Under the pieces are notes generated by a model. That model searched no databases and was not told the origin of the DNA. It was given only the letters and a program-made list of their open reading frames with translations. This document shows positions 1-8,193 of a DNA stretch of 33,984 nucleotides, in pieces. Both the position numbers and the translations under genes were made by a program. Each line of letters opens with the position of its first letter. The first letter of the stretch is position 1. This DNA comes from Chlorobiaceae bacterium (GTDB lineage Bacteria > Bacteroidota > Chlorobiia > Chlorobiales > Chlorobiaceae): NCBI GenBank assembly GCA_016927285.1, contig JAFGMZ010000032.1, forward strand, positions 1 through 33,984, given 5' to 3'.

Positions 1-555
1 GATGAGCAGCAGGAGCTTGTTGGTCAGTTGCTTTCGCAGGAGAAAAAGATTCTGCAGCAGTTCGATCCCATCCGCTCAGAGAAGATCGATACGCTGAAAG
101 TGCGTATTCATGGCGATTACCATCTTGGTCAGGTACTCTACACCAATGGAGATTTCGTTATTATCGATTTCGAAGGCGAACCGGCCAGGCCGCTTTCGGA
201 GCGAAAGATCAAACGCTCGGTATTCCGCGATGTAGCCGGTATGATGCGTTCGTTCGATTATGCCGCGTTCAACGTGCTTCTTCAGAACAATCCGGTCATC
301 AGGCCTGAGGATGTCGCATCGCTCGAACCCTGGGCAGAGCTGTGGAGCTACTATATAGGAAGGCATTTTGTCGACTCCTACTATCAGGCATCGGAAGGCC
401 AGGGCATTATTCCCGTAACGGGCGCTCAGCGAGAGCATCTGCTGCAGGGTTACCTGATGAACAAGGCAGTCTATGAGCTGAACTACGAACTGAACAGCCG
501 GCCTGACTGGGCATCTATACCTCTGCGAGGGATCCTGAGGCTCATCGGGTCGTAA
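1..555 (+). CDS. Trehalose synthase/maltokinase C-terminal part (5' truncated by window)
   Basis: The reading frame is open from base 1, so only the last 184 residues are present. The fragment carries the catalytic core of a maltokinase: an HGDYHLGQ motif followed by IIDFEGEP, the catalytic-loop and metal-binding motifs of the phosphotransferase fold. The sequence RKIKRSVFRDVAGMMRSF after it is typical of the maltokinase domain fused behind trehalose synthase (TreS-Mak), which makes maltose 1-phosphate for the GlgE alpha-glucan pathway. The TTG start given by the ORF track at base 28 is only an internal leucine codon. Whether the missing 5' part is a TreS domain or a stand-alone kinase (Pep2) cannot be seen. 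The next gene follows after about 75 bases on the same strand. Confidence 0.85.
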   Translation, partial: DEQQELVGQLLSQEKKILQQFDPIRSEKIDTLKVRIHGDYHLGQVLYTNGDFVIIDFEGEPARPLSERKIKRSVFRDVAGMMRSFDYAAFNVLLQNNPVIRPEDVASLEPWAELWSYYIGRHFVDSYYQASEGQGIIPVTGAQREHLLQGYLMNKAVYELNYELNSRPDWASIPLRGILRLIGS

Positions 556-630
556 ACGGGTTATTTTGTCAGCCACCTGACCGGAGTTCCAGCCTGGGCT
601 CCGGTCAGGCAACGTTATCTCCTTATTTCC

Positions 631-1374
631 ATGAATGCTGTTTCTGAGCTCACCCTCAAGACTTCCATTCAAGGGCGTTGCCTGCTTCGCCCTTCTTATG
701 GAGATTTGTCAGGGCCGCTGCTTGTAGGGTTTCATGGCTACGGCGAAACCGCTGAAGACGAAATGCAAAGACTTTCCGGTATTCCCGGCTCATCCCGATG
801 GAGCCACTGCTCTATCGAGGCGCTGCACCACTTTTACAATGCAAAAGGGGCGCCAGGCGCAAGCTGGATGACTTCCCGTAACCGTAACGGACGGGTTGCC
901 GAAAATATCCGGTATGTCGAGGAGGTCATTTCTCGTGCTCTCGGTACCTGCGGGTCAGATGGAGTTATTGTGCTGCATGGCTTTTCGCAGGGCGCAGGTA
1001 TGGCCTGCCGTTTGGCTGCGAAGGGCTCGTACCGGGTTTCGGGCGTGATGCTGCTCGGCGGCGATATTCCGCCGGAACTCGAAGGACTGGAAAGGATGAG
1101 CGCCGTGCATCTGGCTCGGGGAAACCGCGACCCAATCTATGCGCAGGATCTGTTCATGCGCGATACCGGAAGGCTCAGTGATGCGGGGGTGCCGTGCAGC
1201 GCCGTTACCTTCGCCGGCAGCCACGCGGCGAACGAAGAGTATTTCCGTTCTGCAGGGGAGTTTCTCGGAAAGTTCAGCGATGATCGCTTTTCGCCTTGTT
1301 CCATAGCACGTCGAGATCTTCCGGGCTATACTCCTGCCAGGGTCGTCCCGAGGCCTGCACCTCCCGCTCCATAG
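631..1374 (+). CDS. Alpha/beta-hydrolase, phospholipase/carboxylesterase-like
   Basis: This 247-residue cytoplasmic protein has the layout of the small phospholipase/carboxylesterase family. It shows an oxyanion-hole stretch (GFHGYGE, about residue 33-39), the nucleophile elbow GFSQGA with Ser119, a candidate Asp167 in GNRDPIY and a candidate His198 in GSHAANE. The natural substrate is not evident; family members hydrolyse short acyl esters. No signal peptide or membrane span is visible. The ATG at 631 has no strong ribosome binding site, but it precedes all conserved sequence. The 3' end overlaps the convergent mazG gene by about 100 bases, so the last 30 or so residues (rich in Pro and Arg) are read antisense to the mazG C-terminus and are probably unconserved. 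Confidence 0.75.
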   Translation: MNAVSELTLKTSIQGRCLLRPSYGDLSGPLLVGFHGYGETAEDEMQRLSGIPGSSRWSHCSIEALHHFYNAKGAPGASWMTSRNRNGRVAENIRYVEEVISRALGTCGSDGVIVLHGFSQGAGMACRLAAKGSYRVSGVMLLGGDIPPELEGLERMSAVHLARGNRDPIYAQDLFMRDTGRLSDAGVPCSAVTFAGSHAANEEYFRSAGEFLGKFSDDRFSPCSIARRDLPGYTPARVVPRPAPPAP

Positions 1375-2083
1375 CGGCAAAACGCGACATGAACTTGCCG
1401 GTAGCCTTACGCAGCGAATCCTCGGGGTTGACGCCGATGAAGCGGCTGTAGTTTACGATGGTAAAAAGCAGATCGCCGAATTCATCCTCGCGCTCTTCTT
1501 TCGTTGATGCATCGTTCAGCTCGGCGATCTCTTCGGCAAGCTTGTCGAGCACCTCGTCGCCGGTTTTCCAGTCGAATCCTACGCCAGCCACTTTTTTCTG
1601 AACCCGGTAGGCGCGAAGCAGTTCCGACATGGCTTTCGGCACGCCATCGAGCAGACTTTTACGACCCTCCTTCATTTTCAGCGTTTCCCAGTTCTTCAGT
1701 ACCGCCTGTTCGGTTTCAGCCACGGTTTCGCCGAACACATGCGGATGGCGGCTGATAAGCTTTTCGCACAGGGTATTGAAGACCTCATCAAAACCGAACG
1801 AGCCGCTCTCTTCAGCAAGTACCGCCTGAAAGCAGATGTGCAGAAAGAGGTCGCCAAGCTCCTTTTTCAGTTCGCTCTCGTCACCTTCATCGATGGCGTG
1901 AACCAGTTCGTAACTCTCCTCGAGCAACAGATGCGCCAGCGACTTGCGGGTCTGCTTCCGGTCCCATGGGCACTCGCTCCGCAGCACCCTGACAAGATTT
2001 ACTGCTCGCAGGAAACTCTCGGAGAGATCCCTCCTTTGCGGGTTAATGATGGATGCTTTCAGCGATTCGATGGAGTTGGTCAT
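1274..2083 (-). CDS. mazG: Nucleoside triphosphate pyrophosphohydrolase MazG
   Basis: This 269-residue protein has two MazG domains, the size of the housekeeping MazG that hydrolyses (d)NTPs to monophosphates and pyrophosphate. The first domain has the CPWD motif (residues 38-41), an EESYE helix (55-59) and the ELGDLF metal-binding segment (about 75-80). The second has GVGFDW, then EEIAEL and EDEFGDLLF near residues 185-210. These acidic helices bind magnesium. The gene is divergent from the SDR gene at 2197 and converges with the esterase gene, overlapping its 3' end. The ATG at 2083 begins just before the conserved N-terminal helix. Function is safe from family resemblance. Confidence 0.93.
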   Translation of the reverse strand: MTNSIESLKASIINPQRRDLSESFLRAVNLVRVLRSECPWDRKQTRKSLAHLLLEESYELVHAIDEGDESELKKELGDLFLHICFQAVLAEESGSFGFDEVFNTLCEKLISRHPHVFGETVAETEQAVLKNWETLKMKEGRKSLLDGVPKAMSELLRAYRVQKKVAGVGFDWKTGDEVLDKLAEEIAELNDASTKEEREDEFGDLLFTIVNYSRFIGVNPEDSLRKATGKFMSRFAAMEREVQASGRPWQEYSPEDLDVLWNKAKSDHR

Positions 2084-2196
2084 AGTATTTACGGTCAGTC
2101 ATTTGACGTTTGCTGTGTGCCAAAGTTACCATTTCTTCTCTATATTTCTACTGTATTGTCAGAGCAGGCTTTCCTCACATTCAACCATATTCCGGC

Positions 2197-2868
2197 ATGA
2201 ACCTCCAGAACCGTATCGCAGTTGTTACCGGAGCGAGTTCCGGAATCGGCCTCTGCCTCTCCGAAACTCTGCTTGAAAAAGGCGCAGTGGTCTACGGTCT
2301 CTGCCGCAGGGAGCCGACGCTTTCGCATGAGAGCTTCCGATGGATTCGGACCGATCTCTCCCTTGCCGGCGATATTTCGCATGCATTCCGCTCCATCCGG
2401 GAGGGTGCCTTGCAGATCGATCTGCTTGTGAACAATGCCGGATCAGGTCTTTTCGGCAATATCGACACGCTCACGCCGGAAGCATGGGCCGCGGTTATCG
2501 GCGTCAACCTGACCGCAGCCTTTCTCTGTACTCGCGAGGTTGTGCCGCAGATGAAGCTGCAGCGTTCCGGCACTATCGTGAACGTCGCTTCCGTCGCAGG
2601 CAAGCGGGGATTCAAGGGCGGAACAGCTTATTGCGCGTCGAAATTCGGTCTGAACGGCTTCTCCGAAGCGCTCATGGAGGAACTTCGCGAGTACGGCATC
2701 CGCGTATGCGCAATCAATCCCGGCTCCACCGATACCGCCTTTTTCGACCGAGCGGGCATATCGTCACCAAAACGCATGGATCCGAACCAGATCGCGCGGA
2801 TCATCGTCCAGACTGTCGAATTGCCGGACGATATCCTTGTCGATCAGATCGTCGTTCGCCCGTTGTAA
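2197..2868 (+). CDS. Short-chain dehydrogenase/reductase
   Basis: A 223-residue classical SDR. The Rossmann glycine motif TGASSGIG lies near the N-terminus, NNAGSG follows the fourth strand, a catalytic Ser lies in VNVASVAG and the YCASK motif supplies Tyr and Lys. Substrate is unknown; the closest general description is a 3-oxoacyl-ACP-reductase-like or sepiapterin-type oxidoreductase using NAD(P)H. The ORF track starts 29 codons earlier, but those residues are not SDR-like, so I place the start at ATG 2197, four residues before the first beta strand. The stop is followed after 29 bases by mnmE, which suggests co-transcription. Confidence 0.88.
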   Translation: MNLQNRIAVVTGASSGIGLCLSETLLEKGAVVYGLCRREPTLSHESFRWIRTDLSLAGDISHAFRSIREGALQIDLLVNNAGSGLFGNIDTLTPEAWAAVIGVNLTAAFLCTREVVPQMKLQRSGTIVNVASVAGKRGFKGGTAYCASKFGLNGFSEALMEELREYGIRVCAINPGSTDTAFFDRAGISSPKRMDPNQIARIIVQTVELPDDILVDQIVVRPL

Positions 2869-2897
2869 TTTTCTTCACCACCCATCACCATAGCGAC

Positions 2898-4322
2898 ATG
2901 CCAGACCAGCATCAGCAACCCGTCATCCAGGAAGATCCGATAGCGGCCATAGCAACCCCTTTAGGAATAGGCGCGCTTGCCGTTATCCGCGTGAGCGGCC
3001 GGGGGGCGCTCGACATTGCCGGCAAGGTGTTCAGGAAAGCCGTAGACCCCGATTTCCGGTTCGGGGATTCCAAAGGCTTCGTGGCTCATTTCGGCAGGGT
3101 TTACGATCGCGACGGGCTGGTCGACGAGGTGGTCGCGCTGGTTTTTCGTTCGCCCGGCTCCTTTACGCGCGAAGATATGGTGGAGTTCAGCTGCCACGGC
3201 GGGCCGGTGGTCGTGCGCCATCTCCTGCAGGCACTCTACGAAGCAGGCTGTCGACCGGCGGAACCCGGCGAGTTTACCCGCAGGGCGTTCATGAACGGAC
3301 GCATCGACCTGCTGCAGGCCGAGGCTATCGGGGAGATGATCCATGCGCGATCTGAATCCGCCTACCGCACGGCAGTCAACCAGATGCAGGGCAACCTCTC
3401 GCTCAAGCTCGATCAGTTGCGCCAGAGGTTGCTCGAATCCTGTGCTTTGCTCGAACTCGAACTCGACTTCAGCGAGGAAGATGTGGAATTCCAGAGCCGA
3501 GGAGAGCTTAAAGAACAGCTTATGCAGCTTAAGGAGGAAGTGCAGAAACTCGTGGACTCTTACCAGCACGGACGCCTGCTCAGCGAAGGGGTCGCTACCG
3601 TGATCGTCGGCAAGCCAAACGCCGGAAAATCCACCCTGCTCAATACCCTGCTCGGCGAGGAACGCGCCATCGTGAGCCACATGCCGGGCACCACGCGCGA
3701 TTATATCGAGGAGTGTTTCGTGCACGAAAAGACCATGTTCCGCCTCACCGACACGGCAGGGCTGCGTGAATCGGACGAGGAGATCGAGCGCGAAGGCATC
3801 GGCAGAAGCTACAGAAAGATCGGCGAAGCAGACCTGATTCTCTACATGCTCGACATAAGCCAGCCGGATTATCTGCAGGAGGCGGAGGTTGTGCGCGAAT
3901 TCCGCGACACCTACGGCCGGGCCAAACTTATAGTCATCGCCAACAAGACCGATCTTGTTCCGGATGCCGAAGAGCGTATCTGCAAGATTCAGGAAGAGAC
4001 CGGTTGCGACGTCGTGGGTCTCTCGGCGAAGCAGGGAGAGGGAATGGAAACTCTTCTGAAACAGATGAGCAATATGGTCGAAGGGCTCGACAAACTGCAC
4101 GATGCCAGCGTGCTCGTCACCAGCCTTCGCCACTACGTTTCGCTGCGCAACGCATCCGATGCCGTCGGCAACGCCCTCTCTCTTCTCGGAGCATACGCCG
4201 GCACCGAACTCATCGCCTTCGAACTCCGTTCAGCCCTCGACTACGTCGGTGAGATCACCGGCAAGGTGGTCAGCGAGGAGTTGCTCAATGTAATCTTTGA
4301 TCGTTTCTGCATCGGAAAGTGA
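2898..4322 (+). CDS. mnmE: tRNA uridine-5-carboxymethylaminomethyl modification GTPase MnmE
   Basis: With the ATG at 2898 the product is 474 residues, the normal MnmE length. MnmE works with MnmG to modify wobble U34 of certain tRNAs. Three parts are visible: an N-terminal folate-binding domain, a helical domain, and an inserted G domain with GKPNAGKS (238-245), the switch segment PGTTRD, DTAG (285-288) and NKTD (349-352). The protein ends with the diagnostic FCIGK, whose cysteine is conserved in the family. The longer ORF-track frame (from 2340) only runs through the upstream SDR gene in another frame. A 12-bp inverted repeat follows the stop codon. Confidence 0.97.
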   Translation: MPDQHQQPVIQEDPIAAIATPLGIGALAVIRVSGRGALDIAGKVFRKAVDPDFRFGDSKGFVAHFGRVYDRDGLVDEVVALVFRSPGSFTREDMVEFSCHGGPVVVRHLLQALYEAGCRPAEPGEFTRRAFMNGRIDLLQAEAIGEMIHARSESAYRTAVNQMQGNLSLKLDQLRQRLLESCALLELELDFSEEDVEFQSRGELKEQLMQLKEEVQKLVDSYQHGRLLSEGVATVIVGKPNAGKSTLLNTLLGEERAIVSHMPGTTRDYIEECFVHEKTMFRLTDTAGLRESDEEIEREGIGRSYRKIGEADLILYMLDISQPDYLQEAEVVREFRDTYGRAKLIVIANKTDLVPDAEERICKIQEETGCDVVGLSAKQGEGMETLLKQMSNMVEGLDKLHDASVLVTSLRHYVSLRNASDAVGNALSLLGAYAGTELIAFELRSALDYVGEITGKVVSEELLNVIFDRFCIGK

Positions 4323-4328
4323 TGGGTG

Positions 4329-4404
4329 AGGGACATAAAGGTCGGAAAGTGCCAGAGGCAGAATAGTTGAGATATTCAGGTCTCTTATTGTTCTTTATGT
4401 CCCT
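4329..4404. repeat. 12-bp perfect inverted repeat downstream of mnmE
   Basis: AGGGACATAAAG (4329-4340) is perfectly complementary to CTTTATGTCCCT (4393-4404), leaving a 52-base loop. A T-rich stretch, interrupted by GGGG, follows at about 4415-4440. It may end the mnmE transcript, but the loop is long for an ordinary intrinsic terminator. No gene was recognised between mnmE and the YceI gene. Confidence 0.5.
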
Positions 4405-4525
4405 GATAGACATTCCTTTTTTTCCTTGGGGTTTTTTTGATTATTAACTATCGTTAACAATGTTGTACCCTTTCCGGATCCTCTCCGGAAAAACAGAAGT
4501 CTCGATAATCAAAACATGCAGGACT

Positions 4526-5122
4526 ATGAAAAGGTTTGTGAGGATTTGCGCGCTCGGCATCGCGCTTATGATACCGGATTTTGCCTTGGCTTCGACCTGG
4601 AAGATCGATCAGGACCATTCGAGCGTCGGGTTTTCTGTGAAGCACCTGATGGTTTCCAACGTCAGGGGCAGTTTTACGCGCTTCAGCGGAACGGTCGATC
4701 TCGACGACCGGGATATCACGGCCGCGAAGGTTTCGGCGACAATCGACGCTTCGTCGATCAATACAAATGTTCAGAAGCGCGACGACCATCTGCGAGGAGC
4801 GGATTTTTTCGATGTTGCAAAATATTCGAACATAACGTTCGTTTCGAAGAAATGGAGCCGGATTCCAGATGGCAAAATGAAGGTTACCGGTAACCTTGCC
4901 ATGCATGGGATAACAAAGCAGGTTGTGCTGAACGTGGAGCCGTTTTCAAAGGAGATTCGTGACGCATGGGGGAAAACAAGGCGAGCGACAACGGCAACGG
5001 CCAGAATCAACCGTCAGGATTTCGGGATTACCTGGAACAAGGCGCTGGATGCCGGGGGCCTGACGATCGGCGATGAGGTCGATATCGTGCTTGAGATGGA
5101 GTTGATCAAGTCAGATACATAA
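4526..5122 (+). CDS. YceI-family periplasmic lipid-binding-like protein
   Basis: From ATG 4526 the product is 198 residues. It begins with a clear signal peptide (MKRFVR, hydrophobic core, then LALA-type cleavage just before STWKID). The mature part matches the YceI lipocalin-like fold: W-x-ID-xxHSSVGFSVKH at the start, a VRGSF motif, RDDHLRGADFFDVAKYSN in the middle and a repeated beta-strand pattern to the end. YceI proteins bind polyisoprenoids and are induced by stress in several bacteria; the ligand here is unknown. The ORF-track start at 4460 adds 22 non-conserved residues before the signal peptide and is less likely. A weak AGGA lies close upstream of the chosen start. Confidence 0.88.
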   Translation: MKRFVRICALGIALMIPDFALASTWKIDQDHSSVGFSVKHLMVSNVRGSFTRFSGTVDLDDRDITAAKVSATIDASSINTNVQKRDDHLRGADFFDVAKYSNITFVSKKWSRIPDGKMKVTGNLAMHGITKQVVLNVEPFSKEIRDAWGKTRRATTATARINRQDFGITWNKALDAGGLTIGDEVDIVLEMELIKSDT

Positions 5123-5321
5123 CAATCCTAGATGAACCCGTTTTGCAGGCTTTAGAAGCATTCTGAAGCAGCGGGCGCTCTCTTCCGGTGATCGATAGTT
5201 GTTCCTTTTTTCAGGTCGCATGACCTTTTCTATCCTTTATGTGCTGACAGTGCTGATATAAGTCAGGATATTTCATCCCGAAGGGCTGTTATACGGTACA
5301 ATGAAAATGCTTTTCTTGGTA

Positions 5322-5363
5322 AGCAGGCGCTCGGTGATCCCCTGAGGGGATATCTTGCCTGCT
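5322..5363 (+). other. Two-part stem-loop in the leader of the SDR gene
   Basis: AGCAGGC (5322-5328) pairs with GCCTGCT (5357-5363). Inside it ATCCCC (5337-5342) pairs with GGGGAT (5346-5351) around a TGA loop. The element lies about 50 bases upstream of the SDR start at 5416, inside a 293-base non-coding region. No poly-T follows, so it is not a standard terminator. It could be a leader structure or a protein-binding site; I do not recognise it as a known riboswitch. Confidence 0.35.
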
Positions 5364-5415
5364 GCTTGCTATGAACAAAACCATAACAATATAGAATTCG
5401 GTAGAGAGTGGTGAT

Positions 5416-6177
5416 ATGAGTGGTCAGTATGAAAGGATAGCTATCGTTACCGGTGCCACATCTGGTATCGGAGAGGCAACGGCAAGGCTTTTTGCCGCTT
5501 CGGGCTACGGAGTCATAGGGGGTGGGCGCAATGCGGAAAAACTTGCGGAACTTGAATGCGAGCTTGGCGACACTTTTGCCTGCGTGGCCGGGGATGCTTC
5601 CGAAGAAGCGGTGATTGACCGGCTGTTCGCAGCTGCGGTGGAGCGATTTGGCCGGGAGGCGGATATCGTTGTGGCAAATGCCGGGAGAGGGCTCGGTGGT
5701 TCGGTGAAGGATGCCGATCTTCAGGAGTTCCAGGAGGTATTCGATATCAATGTGAAGGGGGCTCTTCTGCTGCTGCAGAAAGCAGCTCGCCGGATGGTTG
5801 CAATGCAGGAAGGGCGGTTTCCGGAAAAAGCCGCCGACGTCGTGGTTGTCGGATCCACGGTGGGCCGGAACATTTCGCCTTTCAGCGCGGTCTACGGGTC
5901 AACGAAATTTGCTGTTCATTCGCTTTCAGAGGGACTTCGCCGTGAAATCGGCCCTAAAGGCGTACGGGTTTCGCTTGTCGAACCGGGTATTGTCGTGAGC
6001 GGGTTTCAGGATGTGGCGGGTTATTCGGATGAGCTGGTGGACACCTTTCATGAGCGGTTCGGTCCTCTTCTCTATGGCGAGAATGTAGCGACTGCCATTC
6101 ATGCGATCGTTTCACAGCCGCCGCATGTGCATTTGAGCGATATTGTTATAAGGCCGACCTGTCAGGATTATCCGTAA
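5416..6177 (+). CDS. Short-chain dehydrogenase/reductase
   Basis: A 253-residue classical SDR with TGATSGIG for cofactor binding, a NAGRG motif after strand four, a serine in VVGSTVG and the catalytic YGSTK. The sequence is clearly distinct from the SDR at 2197. The ATG at 5416 follows GAGAG with suitable spacing. A methyltransferase gene starts five bases after the stop, so the two are almost certainly one transcript, and a shared small-molecule pathway is plausible. The substrate cannot be named from the sequence. The leader contains a two-part stem-loop. Confidence 0.88.
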   Translation: MSGQYERIAIVTGATSGIGEATARLFAASGYGVIGGGRNAEKLAELECELGDTFACVAGDASEEAVIDRLFAAAVERFGREADIVVANAGRGLGGSVKDADLQEFQEVFDINVKGALLLLQKAARRMVAMQEGRFPEKAADVVVVGSTVGRNISPFSAVYGSTKFAVHSLSEGLRREIGPKGVRVSLVEPGIVVSGFQDVAGYSDELVDTFHERFGPLLYGENVATAIHAIVSQPPHVHLSDIVIRPTCQDYP

Positions 6178-6182
6178 TCGCC

Positions 6183-6902
6183 ATGTCGTTCTATTCCCGA
6201 TTCGCCCCTTATTATGAGCAGGTTTTTCCGTTCAGGGAGGAGGTATTCGTGTTTCTGAAGGAGATGGCAGGACCTGTCGGCAGCGTCGTGCTCGATATCG
6301 GGTGCGGGCCAGGGCATTACTGCGGAAGATTTGCCCGCGAGGGTTTTATTGCCCATGGGCTGGACCTCGATAGCCGGATGATCGATGCTGCAACTGCATC
6401 CTATCCCGATGCGTCGTTTCGATGTATGGACATGGAGGACATCGAGCGTCTGCAGGGGTCTTCGTTCAATCTGGTTTATTCTATCGGGAATGTGCTTTCC
6501 CATCTTTTTCCCGACAAACTGGTACGGTTTGTCGCTGCAGTGAACGCCCTTCTTGTACCGGGAGGATGCTGGCTGTTTCAGGTCGTCAACCGGGAGGCTA
6601 TTCTTGGGTTGAGCGAGTTCGATTTTCCTGTAAAAAGGCTCGAAGGTGGTGATATGGCGTTTCATCGCCGTTACACGGATATAGCAAAGGAGAAGGTATT
6701 GTTCCGATTTTCGCTCACGAAAGGGGATTCGATGCTGTTCGGCGAGCAGTTCACGCTTTATCCAGGGACTTTCGGAGAATACAGCAAGATTCACGAAGAT
6801 TCGGGTTTTACCGCTGTCGGACTCCATGGCGGGCTCGACGGAGGTGGGTTCAGTCCCGAAAATTCGTCAGCGCTGGTGATGGTTTTCAGAAGAGGAGAAT
6901 AA
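6183..6902 (+). CDS. Class I SAM-dependent methyltransferase
   Basis: This 239-residue protein has the methyltransferase motif I VLDIGCGPGHYC at about residue 36-47. Next come the acidic end of strand two (GLDLDSRMID), MDMEDI for the adenine-binding loop, and LVYSIGNVLSHL for motif IV/post-I. These place it in the Methyltransf_25/11 group of small-molecule methyltransferases. The acceptor is unknown. It is translated directly after the SDR gene (five-base gap). The stop lies one base from the convergent end of the RlpA-like gene, so no separate terminator fits between them. Confidence 0.85.
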   Translation: MSFYSRFAPYYEQVFPFREEVFVFLKEMAGPVGSVVLDIGCGPGHYCGRFAREGFIAHGLDLDSRMIDAATASYPDASFRCMDMEDIERLQGSSFNLVYSIGNVLSHLFPDKLVRFVAAVNALLVPGGCWLFQVVNREAILGLSEFDFPVKRLEGGDMAFHRRYTDIAKEKVLFRFSLTKGDSMLFGEQFTLYPGTFGEYSKIHEDSGFTAVGLHGGLDGGGFSPENSSALVMVFRRGE

Positions 6903-6903
6903 T

Positions 6904-7305
6904 TCAGTTCATCGCCTCGATACGTACGTGCGTGGTGCCTTTTCCCAAAAGCCCGAGTTCCTTTGCCGCTGCCGGCGAGACGTCGATGATCCGGTTCCTG
7001 AGATGCGGTCCCCGGTCGTTAATCCTGACTGTTACATTTCTTCCGTTATCGAGATTCGTTACCCTGACGGTTGTTCCGAACGGAAGGGAACGGTGTGCGG
7101 CCGTGTATTCCAGCAAGCTGAACTTTTCTCCGCTTGCCGTTCTTTTGCCATGGAAGCGGTCTGCGTAATAGGATGCGCGGCCTTCTGCGATATGGAAGGT
7201 CGTCCCTGAATCCGCTTTTTCCTTACCCATCGCATGATAGGGGCTTCCGGCTGCGAGAAAAATCGCTATCAGCACCGCCGAAATCATATGCATACGTATC
7301 TTCAT
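6904..7305 (-). CDS. Short RlpA-like septal-ring lytic transglycosylase family protein
   Basis: A 133-residue secreted protein: a signal peptide (first ~25 residues) followed by a single double-psi beta-barrel domain. RlpA signatures are present: GRASYYADRFHGKRTASGE, AAHRSLPFGT, VTVRINDRGP and IIDVSPAAAKELG. RlpA enzymes cleave denuded glycan strands or act in septal peptidoglycan; the SPOR domain of long RlpA proteins is missing here. A closely similar gene lies upstream on the same strand, so this is a tandem paralogue pair. Whether the catalytic residues are all kept was not checked by alignment. Confidence 0.85.
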   Translation of the reverse strand: MKIRMHMISAVLIAIFLAAGSPYHAMGKEKADSGTTFHIAEGRASYYADRFHGKRTASGEKFSLLEYTAAHRSLPFGTTVRVTNLDNGRNVTVRINDRGPHLRNRIIDVSPAAAKELGLLGKGTTHVRIEAMN

Positions 7306-7422
7306 GATCGGTCAGGATTGCGTTTTTGTGCTCAGCAGCCGGAATGGCTTCTTTGCAGGTGATATCTCCGGGCGAACAGCCCCGGTACGACGTGCAGTGA
7401 ACAGGACGATGCTATGGAGCGC

Positions 7423-7917
7423 TTAACCGGGATGCTCTTCTGATGACGGATCGATAGCTTCTACGCGTACGTTGGCGGTTCCTGCCTTCATAAGGCCGAT
7501 CTCTTTGGCCGCCTGTTTTGACAGGTCTATGACGCGCCCTTTGATGAAAGGTCCTCGGTCGTTAATACGAACAATGACATCTTTTCCGTTCCGCAGGTTG
7601 GTAACTCTTACCCATGTTCCGAAGGGCAGCGTACGGTGTGCGGCAGTCATCTCGTTCATGTTGAAGGTTTCTCCATTTGCCGTTTTCCGTCCGTGGAACT
7701 GGTTAGCATAATATGACGCCTTTCCTTCCGACACGAGCATTAAGTCGTTGCCGACTGTCCGGTCGTTTCCGGATGCGGCATGAGCTATCGAAAGAAACGT
7801 TGCGTCAGTAAGTTTTGTTATTCCTGAAATGGTTAAGTTAGGCTGACAGATGGCGCAAATGAGCCCGGTCAGTACAGAAAGGAGCGTGAGTGAGAAAAAA
7901 CGATTTCTATGTCTCAT
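7423..7917 (-). CDS. RlpA-like double-psi beta-barrel protein, second paralogue
   Basis: I take the start at ATG 7917, giving 164 residues that begin MRHRNRFFSLT with a signal-type hydrophobic segment. The ORF track extends 97 codons further upstream through AT-rich intergenic DNA; that part looks non-coding. The mature region carries the same motif series as its neighbour (GKASYYANQFHGRKTANGE, AAHRTLPFGT, IVRINDRGP, VIDLSKQAAKEIG), so the two arose by duplication. No strong Shine-Dalgarno sequence precedes 7917. The role is presumably in cell-wall remodelling, by analogy with RlpA. It is divergent from the TPR gene across about 275 bases. Confidence 0.82.
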   Translation of the reverse strand: MRHRNRFFSLTLLSVLTGLICAICQPNLTISGITKLTDATFLSIAHAASGNDRTVGNDLMLVSEGKASYYANQFHGRKTANGETFNMNEMTAAHRTLPFGTWVRVTNLRNGKDVIVRINDRGPFIKGRVIDLSKQAAKEIGLMKAGTANVRVEAIDPSSEEHPG

Positions 7918-8193
7918 AATGCTAAGGTTTAGAACACTGTCCCTTAAACAACTTCGACAAACAAGAACAGGCGTATTGGATAAATATTCATTGATTATTC
8001 GGTAAGTCAACACCGATAAAGATACTAAATAATTTATTGAATATGCAAATAAGGCGCTAAAGCCCCTTCTTGTAGTAGTTTCCGGGCCCGTTTGCAGGTT
8101 TTTTCCTGATAGAGTTGCGGGTATTTTATTTGCCTCATTCTCTATTATTTGTTCCGGTACGGTGTATTTTATTGGTTTTATTATTGGTATTGC

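Noticed and set aside
2961-4133. 390-codon minus-strand frame
   Set aside because: Antisense to mnmE, which is certain from its G-domain motifs and CIGK end.
5213-5229. Possible terminator after the YceI gene (AGGTC-GCAT-GACCTTTT)
   Set aside because: Only a 5-bp stem with a short, broken T run; too weak to list as a terminator.
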